This document shows, piece after piece, positions 1 through 8,454 of a stretch of DNA of 14,966 nt. Both the position numbers and the translations under genes were made by a program. The first letter of the stretch is position 1, and the number at the start of each line of letters is the position of its first letter. The stretch is from the NCBI GenBank assembly GCA_964512165.1, contig CAZEHQ010000099.1:1-14966 (forward strand), written 5' to 3'. The DNA is from UBA8231 sp964512165. Its GTDB lineage: Bacteria > Latescibacterota > UBA2968 > UBA8231. A model generated the notes under the pieces. The model saw only the letters and a list, made by a program, of their open reading frames with translations, was not told the origin of the DNA and searched no databases.

Positions 1-1
1 C

Positions 2-1438
2 CTCGTGTGCTCCATGGTCATCCTCCGCCGCCCGTGGGTCGAGCACGAGCGCCTCGTCTTCCCCCTGGCCCAGCTCTCCCTGGCCATGATCGAGGACCGC
101 CGCGGCGACCGCGGCGAGATCCTCAAGCCGTTCTTCAAGTCCCCGGTCATGTGGTGCGGCCTCGCCATCCCGCTGATCCTGGGCAGCGTCAACGCCCTGA
201 GCCACTACTTCCACTTCCTCTCGCCCATCAACCCCGCCGCCTCCGTGCCCCTTTTCCGCGACTCGGTGATCCTGCGGCTGCGGATCAACTACCTGATGTT
301 CGGCTTCGCCTACTTCATCAACTCCGGCATCGCCTTCAGCCTGTGGTTCTTCTACCTCCTCAACACCCTGCAGGAGGGCCTCTTCCGCATCGTCGGGATC
401 CACAACGCCGAGGAGCTCGGACCTTGGACCGGCTCCGGGCCGGTGGGGGCGATCATGGGGCACCAGATGATGGGCGCCCTCTTCGTGCTCGTGTCCTTCA
501 GCCTGTGGACCGCCCGCGGCCACCTGAAGCAGGTGGCGCGCAAGGCCCTGGGACGCGCCCCCGAGGTCGACGACAGCGGCGAGATCCTCTCCTACCGGGC
601 CTGCCTCCTCGGGCTCGTGACCGGCGTCCTCTTCATGGGCTACTGGCTGTGGAAGAGCGGCATCCCGCCGCACATCGTGCCCCTCTTCATCCTCTCGGCC
701 CTGGTGATCCTCATCGGCCTGGCGCGGGTCATCGCCGAGGCGGGCATGCCCACGGTGACGCCGGAGATGGTGCCCGCCGGATTCGTCGTCTCGGGGGTGG
801 GGGTCCCCGCCCTCGGCATGCAGGGCATGATCGCCACCGGGTACACCCTCGCCTGGATGGGAGACCTGCTGGTCTTCATGACCGCGCCCCTGGCCAACGC
901 CATGCGCCTCGGCTCCGAGGCCACGGCGAGGCGCCGCTGGCTGGCCGTCGCCATCGCCGTGGCCATGGCCGTCGGCCTGGTCCTGTCGGCGTGGATGCTG
1001 CTGCACCTCGCCTACCGCGACGGCGCCCTCAACCTGCACCGGCAGTACTTCGGCGGCTTCGCCCAGTACCCCTCCAGCTTCGCCGCCAAGAAGCTGGCCA
1101 CCCCCACCGGCCCGAACCTGATCGGATGGCTCTGGACGGCCGGCGGCGGCGGCGTCATGGCCCTGCTCATGATGGCCCGCCACCGCTTCGTCTGGTGGCC
1201 CCTCCATCCCCTCGGCTTCGCGGTGAGCCCGGGCTGGGCCCTCGACAACATCTGGTTCTCCATCTTCCTCGCCTGGCTGATCAAGGTGGTGGTCCTCAAG
1301 TACGGCGGCCCGGGCCTCTACCGTTCGACGCGCCCCTTCTTCCTCGGCATCGTCCTCGGCCAGTTCGTCGTCGGCGGCCTGTGGCTGGTGATCGACGGCT
1401 TCACCGGGACCGTGGGCAACCGGATCCCGGTGTACTGA
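2..1438 (+). CDS. DUF6785/DUF6784-like polytopic membrane protein (5' end outside window)
   Basis: The reading frame is open from the window edge, so the start lies outside; the 478 visible residues end at a TGA. About ten hydrophobic helices are visible, roughly at residues 49-68, 97-122, 155-172, 200-218, 220-245, 270-300, 310-340, 375-395, 412-434 and 445-467. This makes it an integral inner-membrane protein. The C-terminal part has the pattern WWPLHPLGFA, then W-x3-N-x-WFS-x-FLAWL-x-K, then YGGPGLYR and FFLGIVLGQFVVGG. I recognise this as the DUF6784 signature that follows DUF6785 in large, uncharacterised membrane proteins of Planctomycetota, Latescibacterota and relatives. Function is unknown. 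The many-helix architecture resembles a permease, but I see no direct evidence of transport. It converges on the PorU-like gene with only 15 bases between the two stop codons. The family call rests on memory of the pattern. Confidence 0.75.
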   Translation, partial: LVCSMVILRRPWVEHERLVFPLAQLSLAMIEDRRGDRGEILKPFFKSPVMWCGLAIPLILGSVNALSHYFHFLSPINPAASVPLFRDSVILRLRINYLMFGFAYFINSGIAFSLWFFYLLNTLQEGLFRIVGIHNAEELGPWTGSGPVGAIMGHQMMGALFVLVSFSLWTARGHLKQVARKALGRAPEVDDSGEILSYRACLLGLVTGVLFMGYWLWKSGIPPHIVPLFILSALVILIGLARVIAEAGMPTVTPEMVPAGFVVSGVGVPALGMQGMIATGYTLAWMGDLLVFMTAPLANAMRLGSEATARRRWLAVAIAVAMAVGLVLSAWMLLHLAYRDGALNLHRQYFGGFAQYPSSFAAKKLATPTGPNLIGWLWTAGGGGVMALLMMARHRFVWWPLHPLGFAVSPGWALDNIWFSIFLAWLIKVVVLKYGGPGLYRSTRPFFLGIVLGQFVVGGLWLVIDGFTGTVGNRIPVY

Positions 1439-1453
1439 AGGGCGGAGTCGGTC
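1439..1453. other. 15-base convergent gap between membrane-protein and PorU-like genes
   Basis: The stop codons of the two convergent genes are only 15 bases apart. I see no hairpin with a T-run on either strand, so the transcripts probably overlap or end inside the opposing gene. Confidence 0.6.
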
Positions 1454-4400
1454 CTAGCGGGCGATGACGAGAACGCCCGTCCGCCGGCTCTCGCCGCCGT
1501 CCACCCGGGCGCTGAAGAGGTAGGCGCCGTTGGCCAGGCCGGCCGGCGCCTCCCAGGGCAGTGCGTTGTACCCGGCCTCGCCGCTGGCCGTCACTTCGTC
1601 GACCAGGCGTCCCGCCAGGGTGTGGACGGAGATCCGCACCCGCCCCGCGGGAGCGCTGAGGGTATAGGAGAAGTGGCCCCCCTCGGCGGCCAGCGGGTTG
1701 GGATGGAAGAGGAGGTCGGCCAGCTCCGCGTCGACCTCCTCCGAAACCCGCACCTCGAGTTCCCCCTCGGCCCAGTTGTTGCGCGCGTCCCAGGCCTCCA
1801 GGCGGATGCGGTGGCGGCCCGGCTCGAAGCCGGGCAGGTCGAAGAGGACCTCGCCCTGGCGGAAGTCGCCCACGGCGTGGTAGTCCCGGGTGACGTCGAG
1901 GACCGCATCGTCGAGGTGCAGGCGGATGCCGTGGCCCACGTCGCCGGTGATGTTGACGCCGCTGGGGTCCCGCAGCGTCGCCCGCAGGGAGGCGTCGCCG
2001 CGCACGACGTGGCCCTCCTCGAGGACGCGGCCGGCGTGCTCGAAGGCGATGGCCGGCCCCTCGTCGTCGTCCGAGGCCGCGGCCCCCGCGAGCCCGGTGA
2101 AGGCCAGCGGTCCGGCGGCTCCGTAGGCCGAGACGCCCGGGCTCCAGGCCAGGGCGCTCGCCCGGCCGGCGAGGCCGCGGTAGGTGATGTCGCGGGGGAC
2201 GAGGAAGTCCACGGAGAAGCGGCCCGAGGCGACGGGGAAGAGCCCCCGGAAGAGCGGGTTCCCCGGCCGCTGGTACTCCAGGGTGACGCCCTGCTCCACG
2301 CGGCGCCGCAGGGAGCTGGAGTCGAAGACCTGGAGGCGGACGCGGCCGTCGAAGGAGGGGACCTCCTCGCCGCCGCGGGTGATCCGCCCCACGAGACGGG
2401 CCATCTCCAGGGCGCGCAGGGTGTCGGCCACCTCCAGCTCCACCCGCAGGCGCGGGAGCGCCAGGCGCGTCCCCGGATCGCCGAAGAGGCTGAAGCGGCG
2501 CGTGTTGTTGCGGTTCTGCACCGACACCAGCTTGGCCTCGAGCAGGGCCTGCCCCACGGGGACGCCCTCGCGGCCGCTGGTGAGCAGCCTCGCATGGAAG
2601 TGCCGGGCCAGCTCCATGTTGCTGGGGTGGAACCCGACGCGGGTGGCGGCGATCATCGCCACCACGCCGCCCTCGCGCCGCTTCAGGAGGGCCTCCGGGA
2701 TCGAGTCCCGGTTGGGATCGTCGAAGATGCCGAGCTGGCTGGCGGCGCCGTAGGCCAGGGGCAGGCGGCGCCCGTTGTCCAGCTCCTGCAGGTCCTGGCT
2801 GAGGCGGAATATGACCTCGTGGGACAGGACCTGGGAGTTGCCGTGCCCCACCCAGGTGAGCAGCAGCGAACCCCGGGAGAAGCTCTCGAGGAAGTCCTCC
2901 CGGGCGCGCGGCTTGAAGCGGCCCTCGAGGGGGTAGTCGACGAGGTAGAGCTTCTCCACGTCGAGGTCCGGGGGCAGTTGCGCCGCCAGCTTCTCCGCGT
3001 CGACGACGAAGTCCCCCTCCACCCGGTCCGGCTTGTCCGCGTGGTACGTGTCGTCGGCGGCCAGCAGCATGCGGCTGCGCCAGGGGCCCTGCTCCGGCTC
3101 GCGGTCGTAGGCGATGAGCTTGTCCACGACGCCGGCGGCCTCCTCGGAGGTGCGCACCGGGATCCGTCCCACGGCCATGTCCGGCAGGTCGTCGGCGCCG
3201 GAGACGCGCACGTACCACTCGTCGTAGGTGCTCTCCTCCTCCTCGTAGGGGGGGACCCAGTTGCCGACCCCCGTCCCCAGGTTGTCCCGGTAGTCGAAGT
3301 TGCCGTCGCCGAGGAGGAGGACGAAGGCCGGGGAAGGCCGCCCCTCCTCGAAGGCGTGATGGAGGAAGTTGCGCAGCGCCGTCGGGTCGAGGAGCCCCCC
3401 GGAGAAGGCGTCGTAGATCTCGTCGGTGAGGACCACCTCGGTGGAGAAGGGCGGTCCGTAGCGGTCGTCGGCGGCGCGCCAGGCCGCCAGGCGGGCCGCC
3501 TCCGCCTCGAGGTCGGGGTGGGTGAGGACGAGGTAGTCCGCTCCCGAGAACCTGTCGAGGAGCCGGTGGGGCTGGCGCTCCTCGATCCTCGGGGGGCGGC
3601 GGATCCCCGCGGGCCCGGCCACGGCGTAGCGGGCGCCGGGGGCGGCGCTGTCGGCGAAGGTCACGCGGCCCTCGGCCGGGGAGTGCTCCAGCCCCGCGAC
3701 CTCGCGCAGACCGCCCTCTTCCACGGCGAAGACGCGGGGGGCCTCCTCGAAACCCGTGGCGCGGTAGGCGGCGGCGCCCCCACGGGCCGGCAGGAACAGC
3801 TGCCCCGCCTCGGCGTGGGGACGGCGCTCGTACTCCAGCTCGAACCAGTCGATCAGGACCCGCCACCCCCGGAGGTGACGGACGCGGAGCTCGTTGATCC
3901 CCTCCAGCGCCCCCGTGGTCCGGACCTCGGAGACGAAGGGACCATCCTCCCCTGCTCTCGCGGTACCGGCTCGACGCCCGTTCCAGTCGATCCGCAGGGA
4001 CTCGCCGGCCCTCGTCAGTGAGATGCCCCGGAGGCGGATGAGGACCGGCGTCTCCTCGGCGGGCGACCGCAGCACGGCGGAGAAGGTCTCCTCGTCGCCG
4101 GCCGACATCCTCAGCCAGTACCACTCGGTGCCGCTGGCGATCTTCTCCGCCGTCGTGTGGGTCGGGAAGTGCTCGCCCTCGAGGCGGACCCGCTCGGTGA
4201 AGCGGTCGACGGCCTCGGCCGCCGCCGCGGGAGGTGGGCGAGGCTCCCGGCGCAGGGCGCGCTCGGGATCGGCGGTGGCGAGCCAGTACGCGTTCTCCCC
4301 GGTGAAGGGGTTGTGCAGCCACCGGCTGTCGTCCCCCTCTCCCTCCCAGCGGGAGGAGGCCTCGCCGTAGAACAGCAGTTGGTCCTGCTCGTCGAAGGTG

Positions 4401-5134
4401 CCGTCTCCCCCGTCGTCGACGACCACCGCCACGGGCTCGAGGGGATGAGGCCCCCGGAGGTCCTCCGGATCGAGGGGGCGGCCGCCGCCGTAGAGCAGGG
4501 CCAGGCCGGAACTCGCCGCCCCCCGGGCGCCCGGCAGATCGGCGCCGGTGAGGCGGTAGAGGCCCGTGCTCCGGATGGTGATCTTGTACACCGGCCCGGC
4601 CGCGGCGGGGCCGGCGGGCCTCAGGGCCTCCCGCGGCCGGCGCGGCAGCCGCCACCGGCGGGCCTGCTCGTGGTTGAGGACGGTCCCGGCGTAGAGGGCC
4701 TCGTCCGTCCCCGGGGAGGGGGGCCGTCGCGGGCCGCGGGGCGAGGCGAAGCGGACCTCGGCCAGCACCCGGCCCAGCGGTTGCTGCCCCTGCCGTCCGG
4801 AGAACCGGATGCGGGCCACGCGCTGGCGGCGGAAGCGGCCCGCCTCGAGCAGCTCCACCGGCGGCGGCGGCGGGACCCACGCCTCCGGCGCCGCCTCGGA
4901 CCCTTCGCCGCAGGCGGTCCCTCCCGGCCCCTCCTCGAGAGCCAGCAGGCGCAGGGTGGGTTCGGCGCCCGGAGGGAGGCCGACGAGCACGCTCTCGGAG
5001 GCGGCGCAGGGGCGGGTGACGCGGTGCTCCAGGCGCAGTGACGAGTCATCCACGCCCACCAGCCGCACGTCGCCTGCGGCCGCCGCCGCGGCGGCCAGTA
5101 GCAGCAAGGGGAGCTTGCGGCCGCGCTCAGTCAT
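1454..5134 (-). CDS. porU: Type IX secretion sortase PorU-like protein, C25 family, catalytic Cys replaced by Ser
   Basis: 1226 residues. In Bacteroidota PorU is the gingipain-like surface transpeptidase that removes C-terminal sorting domains and attaches cargo to anionic LPS. Visible here: a signal peptide (about 1-20); a PorU-type N-terminal region with VYKITIRSTGLYRL (about 181) and GDGTFDEQDQLLFYGE; a C25 domain (about 528-885) with LLLGDGNFDYRD (about 607) and VGRIPV; and the catalytic-His motif GHGN (His764). The post-catalytic PorU hallmarks follow: FLVPRDITYR, SGVNITGDVGHGI and RLEAWDARNNWAEGE. A sorting tail from about 1140 starts FHPNPL. The nucleophile position reads AASQLGIFDDP where PorU normally has a T-C-x-F-x-R-F/Y-D type sequence, so Ser799 occupies the Cys site. 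The only cysteines are Cys43 and Cys75. The ATG overlaps the stop of the PorZ-like gene by 8 bases, implying coupled translation. The family call is strong; activity is uncertain. Confidence 0.9.
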   Translation of the reverse strand: MTERGRKLPLLLLAAAAAAAGDVRLVGVDDSSLRLEHRVTRPCAASESVLVGLPPGAEPTLRLLALEEGPGGTACGEGSEAAPEAWVPPPPPVELLEAGRFRRQRVARIRFSGRQGQQPLGRVLAEVRFASPRGPRRPPSPGTDEALYAGTVLNHEQARRWRLPRRPREALRPAGPAAAGPVYKITIRSTGLYRLTGADLPGARGAASSGLALLYGGGRPLDPEDLRGPHPLEPVAVVVDDGGDGTFDEQDQLLFYGEASSRWEGEGDDSRWLHNPFTGENAYWLATADPERALRREPRPPPAAAAEAVDRFTERVRLEGEHFPTHTTAEKIASGTEWYWLRMSAGDEETFSAVLRSPAEETPVLIRLRGISLTRAGESLRIDWNGRRAGTARAGEDGPFVSEVRTTGALEGINELRVRHLRGWRVLIDWFELEYERRPHAEAGQLFLPARGGAAAYRATGFEEAPRVFAVEEGGLREVAGLEHSPAEGRVTFADSAAPGARYAVAGPAGIRRPPRIEERQPHRLLDRFSGADYLVLTHPDLEAEAARLAAWRAADDRYGPPFSTEVVLTDEIYDAFSGGLLDPTALRNFLHHAFEEGRPSPAFVLLLGDGNFDYRDNLGTGVGNWVPPYEEEESTYDEWYVRVSGADDLPDMAVGRIPVRTSEEAAGVVDKLIAYDREPEQGPWRSRMLLAADDTYHADKPDRVEGDFVVDAEKLAAQLPPDLDVEKLYLVDYPLEGRFKPRAREDFLESFSRGSLLLTWVGHGNSQVLSHEVIFRLSQDLQELDNGRRLPLAYGAASQLGIFDDPNRDSIPEALLKRREGGVVAMIAATRVGFHPSNMELARHFHARLLTSGREGVPVGQALLEAKLVSVQNRNNTRRFSLFGDPGTRLALPRLRVELEVADTLRALEMARLVGRITRGGEEVPSFDGRVRLQVFDSSSLRRRVEQGVTLEYQRPGNPLFRGLFPVASGRFSVDFLVPRDITYRGLAGRASALAWSPGVSAYGAAGPLAFTGLAGAAASDDDEGPAIAFEHAGRVLEEGHVVRGDASLRATLRDPSGVNITGDVGHGIRLHLDDAVLDVTRDYHAVGDFRQGEVLFDLPGFEPGRHRIRLEAWDARNNWAEGELEVRVSEEVDAELADLLFHPNPLAAEGGHFSYTLSAPAGRVRISVHTLAGRLVDEVTASGEAGYNALPWEAPAGLANGAYLFSARVDGGESRRTGVLVIAR
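2738..2740 (-). other. Ser799 codon at the C25 nucleophile position of the PorU-like protein
   Basis: The minus-strand codon is AGC (Ser). It sits in the context G-A-A-S-Q-L-G-I-F-D-D-P, where C25/PorU proteins carry a cysteine just before an acidic/aromatic/Gly-Arg-Phe-Asp run. TGC would differ by a single base. The partner histidine codon (His764, in VGHGN) is intact at 2843-2845. Confidence 0.75.
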
Positions 5135-7355
5135 CGCGGATCACCGCCAGCTTCCCCCGCGCGCTCGCCTCGGCGCCGCTCAGGCCGAGGGTGTAGTAGT
5201 AGACCCCCGAGGCGACGGCGGAGCCGCCGTCGTTCCTCCCGTCCCAGAGGACCGCCCCCCCGAGGTCGCTCTCCAGGGTGCGCACCAGACGCCCGGCGGC
5301 GGAGAACAGGCGGACGCGGGCGCCCGGCGGCAGGCCCTCGAAGGTGACCCGGGCGCCGGCGCCGGAGACGAAGGGATTGGGGTAGATCCGCACACCTTCG
5401 TCCAGCTCTCCCTCCCCGGCGGCCACCCGCAGCCGGCCGAGGCCGCCGCGGGTGCCGATCCACAACTGGCCGCTGGTCTCGTCAAAGCGCAGGGTCAGCA
5501 CGTGGTCGTCCACCAGGCAGCTGTTGTCGGCGGTGTAGGTCTCCACCAGGCGGCCGGAGTCGTGGAGCTGGGTCAGACCTCCCTCGGTGCCGACCCAGAC
5601 CGATCCGCGGCCGTCGAGCTCGATGTCGGTGATCACCGGGGAGGCGAGGCCGTGGTCGCGCCGGTAGGCCCGCCAGCTGAGGATCTCGAAATCCCTCGAG
5701 GCCCGGTCGTACCGGTAGCGGGCCCGGAACAGGCCCTCGGGGGTGCCGATGTAGAGGACCTCGCCGGTGGCGGCCAGGGTCCTGACCTCGTCGCTGGTCA
5801 TGCGCGGCTCGGTGCCGGAATCGAGGGCGATGACGTGATCGTCCCCCGGGTCGAAGGGGGTGCCGCCGTCGTCGAAGAGCAGGACGCCGTCGAGGACGGC
5901 GGCCATCAGCAGCAGCCCCTGGCCGTCGGCGACGACCTCGTTCAACTCGCGGTCCGGGGTCAGCCCCAGGCTCTCGAGACGGTGGAGGTGGCTGGCGCCG
6001 GTACGCGGGTCGAAGACGGCCAGCCCGGCTTGCAGGTTGAGGGCCCACACCCGGCCGCCGCCATCGACGATCAGGTCGTTCACCACGACGAAGCTGGGGG
6101 AAGTGATGACCCCCCGGAGAGCGGAGTTCGTCTGGTCCAGCCGCCGCCAGCCGCCGCCCGGGCCCCGGACCCCGATCCCCTGGCCCCAGGTCCCCGCCCA
6201 CACGCCGCCGTCCTCGGTGACCTCCACGGCCACGGCCACGTCCGAGGGCAGGCCGGAGCCCACTCCGTAGACCCTCCAGCCCACGGGTGTCATGTGCGCC
6301 ACCCCGATGGGGCTCCCCTCCCGATCGTTGGGCACCACCGCCGCCCAGAGCTCTCCCTCCGGGGTCGAGGCCAGGTCGTGGAAGCTGGTGGCCGGGGGAT
6401 CCCCGGCGTCGGGAAGGGGAGGGCCTCCGAGGGAGCGGAGCCCGCTCCTCGTCCCCACCCAGGTCTCCCCCGCTCCCCTGGCGATGGCCAGCGGCTCCGC
6501 CGGCGCGGCGCCCACCACCGTCCACTCTCCGGCGCCCCGGCGCTCGTAGACGATGCTGCGGGTGGCCGCCAGGAGCGCACCGCCGCCGCCGCCCAGCACG
6601 CGCACACCGACCGGGGCGGCCTCCGGTTGCCAGGCTCCCTCCTCCAGGCGCCACGGCCCGGTCTCGCCCAGGGCCAGCAGGTCGCCCCCGGCGGAGACGA
6701 GCGCTGCCACGGCCCCGGGGCTGTCCTCGGTGAGCCAGGAGTCCGGGTTCTGCAGGTTCTCCGCCGCCAGGTCCGCCCAGGCGACGCCCTCGGGGGTGCC
6801 GGCCACCAGCAGTCCCGAATGCTCCACCAGGGCGGTCACCCCCGTGTTGCGGGGGAAGTCGCCCAGCTGCCAGTAGTTCTCCTGCACGCGCAGGACATCG
6901 GTGAGGAGGACGCTGATGCCGGCGTCGCTGCCCACGTACAGCCTGTGCTGCACGTGGAGGAGGGCCCTCACGCCGAGGTCGGCGAAGACCGTCAGGAGCG
7001 GGTCGAAGCGCGATTCGGCCGGCCGGTAGCGGCCGATGCCGCCGAAGTCGGAAGCGAACCACAGATCTCCCGCCGGGTCGGCGGCGATGGCGGTGATGCG
7101 GCCCTCGGGCAGGCCCTGCAGGCGGGTGAGTCTGGCGTACCGGCCGGTCTCCCGGTCGAAGTGCAGCACCCCGCCGTCGGTGGCCGCCCACACGCCGCCG
7201 GACTCGGCGACGAGAGCGTTCACCGGCCGCATCCGGGTCAGGGCGGACCAGTTCCCGCACGCCGCCTGCGCGTCGGCCGGACCCGGCAGGAGGAGGAGAC
7301 CGGCGAGGACGGCCGGGTACAGGCTTCTCGGGATGTGCGGGCCCTTGAGAGACAC
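5127..7355 (-). CDS. porZ: PorZ-like T9SS beta-propeller protein with C-terminal sorting domain
   Basis: 742 residues, close to the size of Porphyromonas PorZ, which has two beta-propellers plus a sorting domain and works with PorU, PorV and PorQ at the cell surface. A signal peptide is visible (about 1-30, likely cut after ADAQA). Repeated propeller blades of the 'two-component regulator propeller' type follow: GVWAATDGGVLHFD, GDLWFASDFGGIGRY, GVWAGTWGQGIGV, RVWALNLQAGLAVFD (about 435), SVWVGTEGGLTQL (about 588) and LWIGTRGGLGRL (about 635). PorZ-like blocks include YVGSDAGISVL, YWQLGDFPRNTGVTAL and ENLQNPDSW. The tail from about 655 (YPNPF ... GRLVRTL ... GVYYYTL) is a FlgD-like sorting domain. 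The start is GTG; the upstream gene's TGA is in the same frame two codons before it, so no longer start exists. Generic annotation as a sensor propeller is possible, but no kinase or membrane helix follows and the PorU neighbour supports PorZ. Confidence 0.82.
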   Translation of the reverse strand: MSLKGPHIPRSLYPAVLAGLLLLPGPADAQAACGNWSALTRMRPVNALVAESGGVWAATDGGVLHFDRETGRYARLTRLQGLPEGRITAIAADPAGDLWFASDFGGIGRYRPAESRFDPLLTVFADLGVRALLHVQHRLYVGSDAGISVLLTDVLRVQENYWQLGDFPRNTGVTALVEHSGLLVAGTPEGVAWADLAAENLQNPDSWLTEDSPGAVAALVSAGGDLLALGETGPWRLEEGAWQPEAAPVGVRVLGGGGGALLAATRSIVYERRGAGEWTVVGAAPAEPLAIARGAGETWVGTRSGLRSLGGPPLPDAGDPPATSFHDLASTPEGELWAAVVPNDREGSPIGVAHMTPVGWRVYGVGSGLPSDVAVAVEVTEDGGVWAGTWGQGIGVRGPGGGWRRLDQTNSALRGVITSPSFVVVNDLIVDGGGRVWALNLQAGLAVFDPRTGASHLHRLESLGLTPDRELNEVVADGQGLLLMAAVLDGVLLFDDGGTPFDPGDDHVIALDSGTEPRMTSDEVRTLAATGEVLYIGTPEGLFRARYRYDRASRDFEILSWRAYRRDHGLASPVITDIELDGRGSVWVGTEGGLTQLHDSGRLVETYTADNSCLVDDHVLTLRFDETSGQLWIGTRGGLGRLRVAAGEGELDEGVRIYPNPFVSGAGARVTFEGLPPGARVRLFSAAGRLVRTLESDLGGAVLWDGRNDGGSAVASGVYYYTLGLSGAEASARGKLAVIRDD

Positions 7356-7361
7356 CCAGGG

Positions 7362-8306
7362 TCAGCGGTAGACGGCCTGGATCATGGCACGGATGTAGCC
7401 GATGGCATACGCGGTGCCCGCCCACCGGGCGCCCTCGGAGGCAAGGCCGGGAGTGTGATCGAGCATGAAGGGACCGTCGAAGCCGATCTCCCGGTAGGTC
7501 CGCATGGCCAGGTACATGTCCATGTCGCCCTCGTCGACGAAGACCTCCTGGAACTTCCCGAGGCCGCCGCGGATGTTGCGGAAGTGGACGGTGCCGATCT
7601 TGCCGAGGCCGCCGATGCGGCGGATGGCGGCGGGGATGTCCTCCCCCATCTCGGCGACGCAGCCCTGGCAGAAGAGCATGGCATTCGCCTCGCTGGGGGC
7701 CAGGCCGAAGAGGCTCTCGAAGTCATCGAGGGTGGACAGGACCCGGGCGGCTCCCCCGAGGGGCTCGGCGATGGGCGGGTCGTCCGGATGGGCGGTGAGG
7801 AGCACGCCGCTCTCCTCGGCCGCCGGGACGATGCGCTCGACGAAGGTCCGCAGGTTCTGGCGCAGGCGCTCCTCGGAGATGCGCAGCTGCGGATGGTCCT
7901 GCGGGTTGGCCCGGAACTCGTCGTGATCGAAGGTGCTGTAGCGCGCGCCCCCCCGGCCGATGGTCGGCTCGGTGCGGAAGTTGCCGATGCCCCGGAAGTT
8001 GTAGCCCAGGGTGGGGATCCCCGCGGCGCCGAGGTTGCGGATCATCGTGCACCACCCCTCGATGCCCTCGTCCCGGCCCTGCCGGCCGTGGATGATGTCG
8101 ACCTCGGGCCGGAGCCCCACGTTGTGGAGCTTCATCCCGTGGGCGCCGACCTTCCGGCACGCCTCCTTCCACAGGGCCGTCCGGTCCTCGCCGGCCCGGG
8201 GAGGGGGCGGATGCATGACCGCCACGTAGTCCACGCCGATCGCTTTCAGGGTCCCGAGGGTGTCGTCGGTGAGGTCGTCGAGCGTCAGGTGGTGCTGCAC
8301 CGTCAT
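7362..8306 (-). CDS. uxuA: UxuA-family mannonate dehydratase-like TIM-barrel enzyme
   Basis: 314 residues, shorter than typical UxuA (about 350-395). UxuA dehydrates D-mannonate to 2-keto-3-deoxygluconate in cytoplasmic hexuronate breakdown. Family motifs appear in order: KLHNVG (about 59), TAHPDDPP (171-178), LFCQG (211-215), GTVHFRNI (238-245), F-x-E-x-FVDEGDMDMY (252-265), FDGPFMLDHTP (276-286) and GTAYAIGY (297-304). The expected divalent-metal ligands are all present as His173, Cys213, His241 and Asp283. I chose the ATG at 8306 because GGAG lies 7 bases upstream; the open frame continues 52 codons further but into low-complexity divergent intergenic sequence. It is the first gene of the operon, 6 bases before the PorZ-like gene. 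Because it is short, a related acid-sugar dehydratase activity is possible. Confidence 0.82.
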   Translation of the reverse strand: MTVQHHLTLDDLTDDTLGTLKAIGVDYVAVMHPPPPRAGEDRTALWKEACRKVGAHGMKLHNVGLRPEVDIIHGRQGRDEGIEGWCTMIRNLGAAGIPTLGYNFRGIGNFRTEPTIGRGGARYSTFDHDEFRANPQDHPQLRISEERLRQNLRTFVERIVPAAEESGVLLTAHPDDPPIAEPLGGAARVLSTLDDFESLFGLAPSEANAMLFCQGCVAEMGEDIPAAIRRIGGLGKIGTVHFRNIRGGLGKFQEVFVDEGDMDMYLAMRTYREIGFDGPFMLDHTPGLASEGARWAGTAYAIGYIRAMIQAVYR

Positions 8307-8313
8307 CGAATCG

Positions 8314-8317
8314 CTCC
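8314..8317 (-). promoter_or_regulatory. Ribosome binding site of the UxuA-like gene
   Basis: On the minus strand GGAG lies 7 bases before the ATG at 8306. It is the feature that selects this start over the longer open frame reaching 8462. Confidence 0.6.
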
Positions 8318-8446
8318 GGATAGCCGTGAGAGGGGCAGGCGGCCGGATAAACGGGCCTGACCGCGGGATGGTCAAGATCGGATCGTTTGACGGAGTCTCG
8401 AGGACGGAGCGAGATTCGCCGGTTGTCCCCGGCGCGCCCGGTCCGC

Positions 8447-8454
8447 AAAAGGAG
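8447..8454 (+). promoter_or_regulatory. Strong ribosome binding site of the dehydrogenase-like gene
   Basis: AAAAGGAG lies 6 bases before the ATG at 8461. It fixes this start against the longer open frame that begins at 8260. Confidence 0.75.

Noticed and set aside
1401..4880. A very long minus-strand open frame (over 1100 codons) inside the PorU-like gene, plus several long plus-strand frames over 1622-8360.
   Set aside because: The translations are Arg/Pro/Gly/Ala-rich with no domain or signal, as expected when alternative frames of a 70% GC gene lack stop codons. The overlapping genes have clear domains.
7353..7364. Stop-codon readthrough fusing the UxuA-like and PorZ-like proteins, since the TGA and the GTG start are in the same frame two codons apart.
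   Set aside because: A secreted propeller with its own signal peptide begins at the GTG. A fusion would bury the signal peptide, and no readthrough or recoding structure is apparent.
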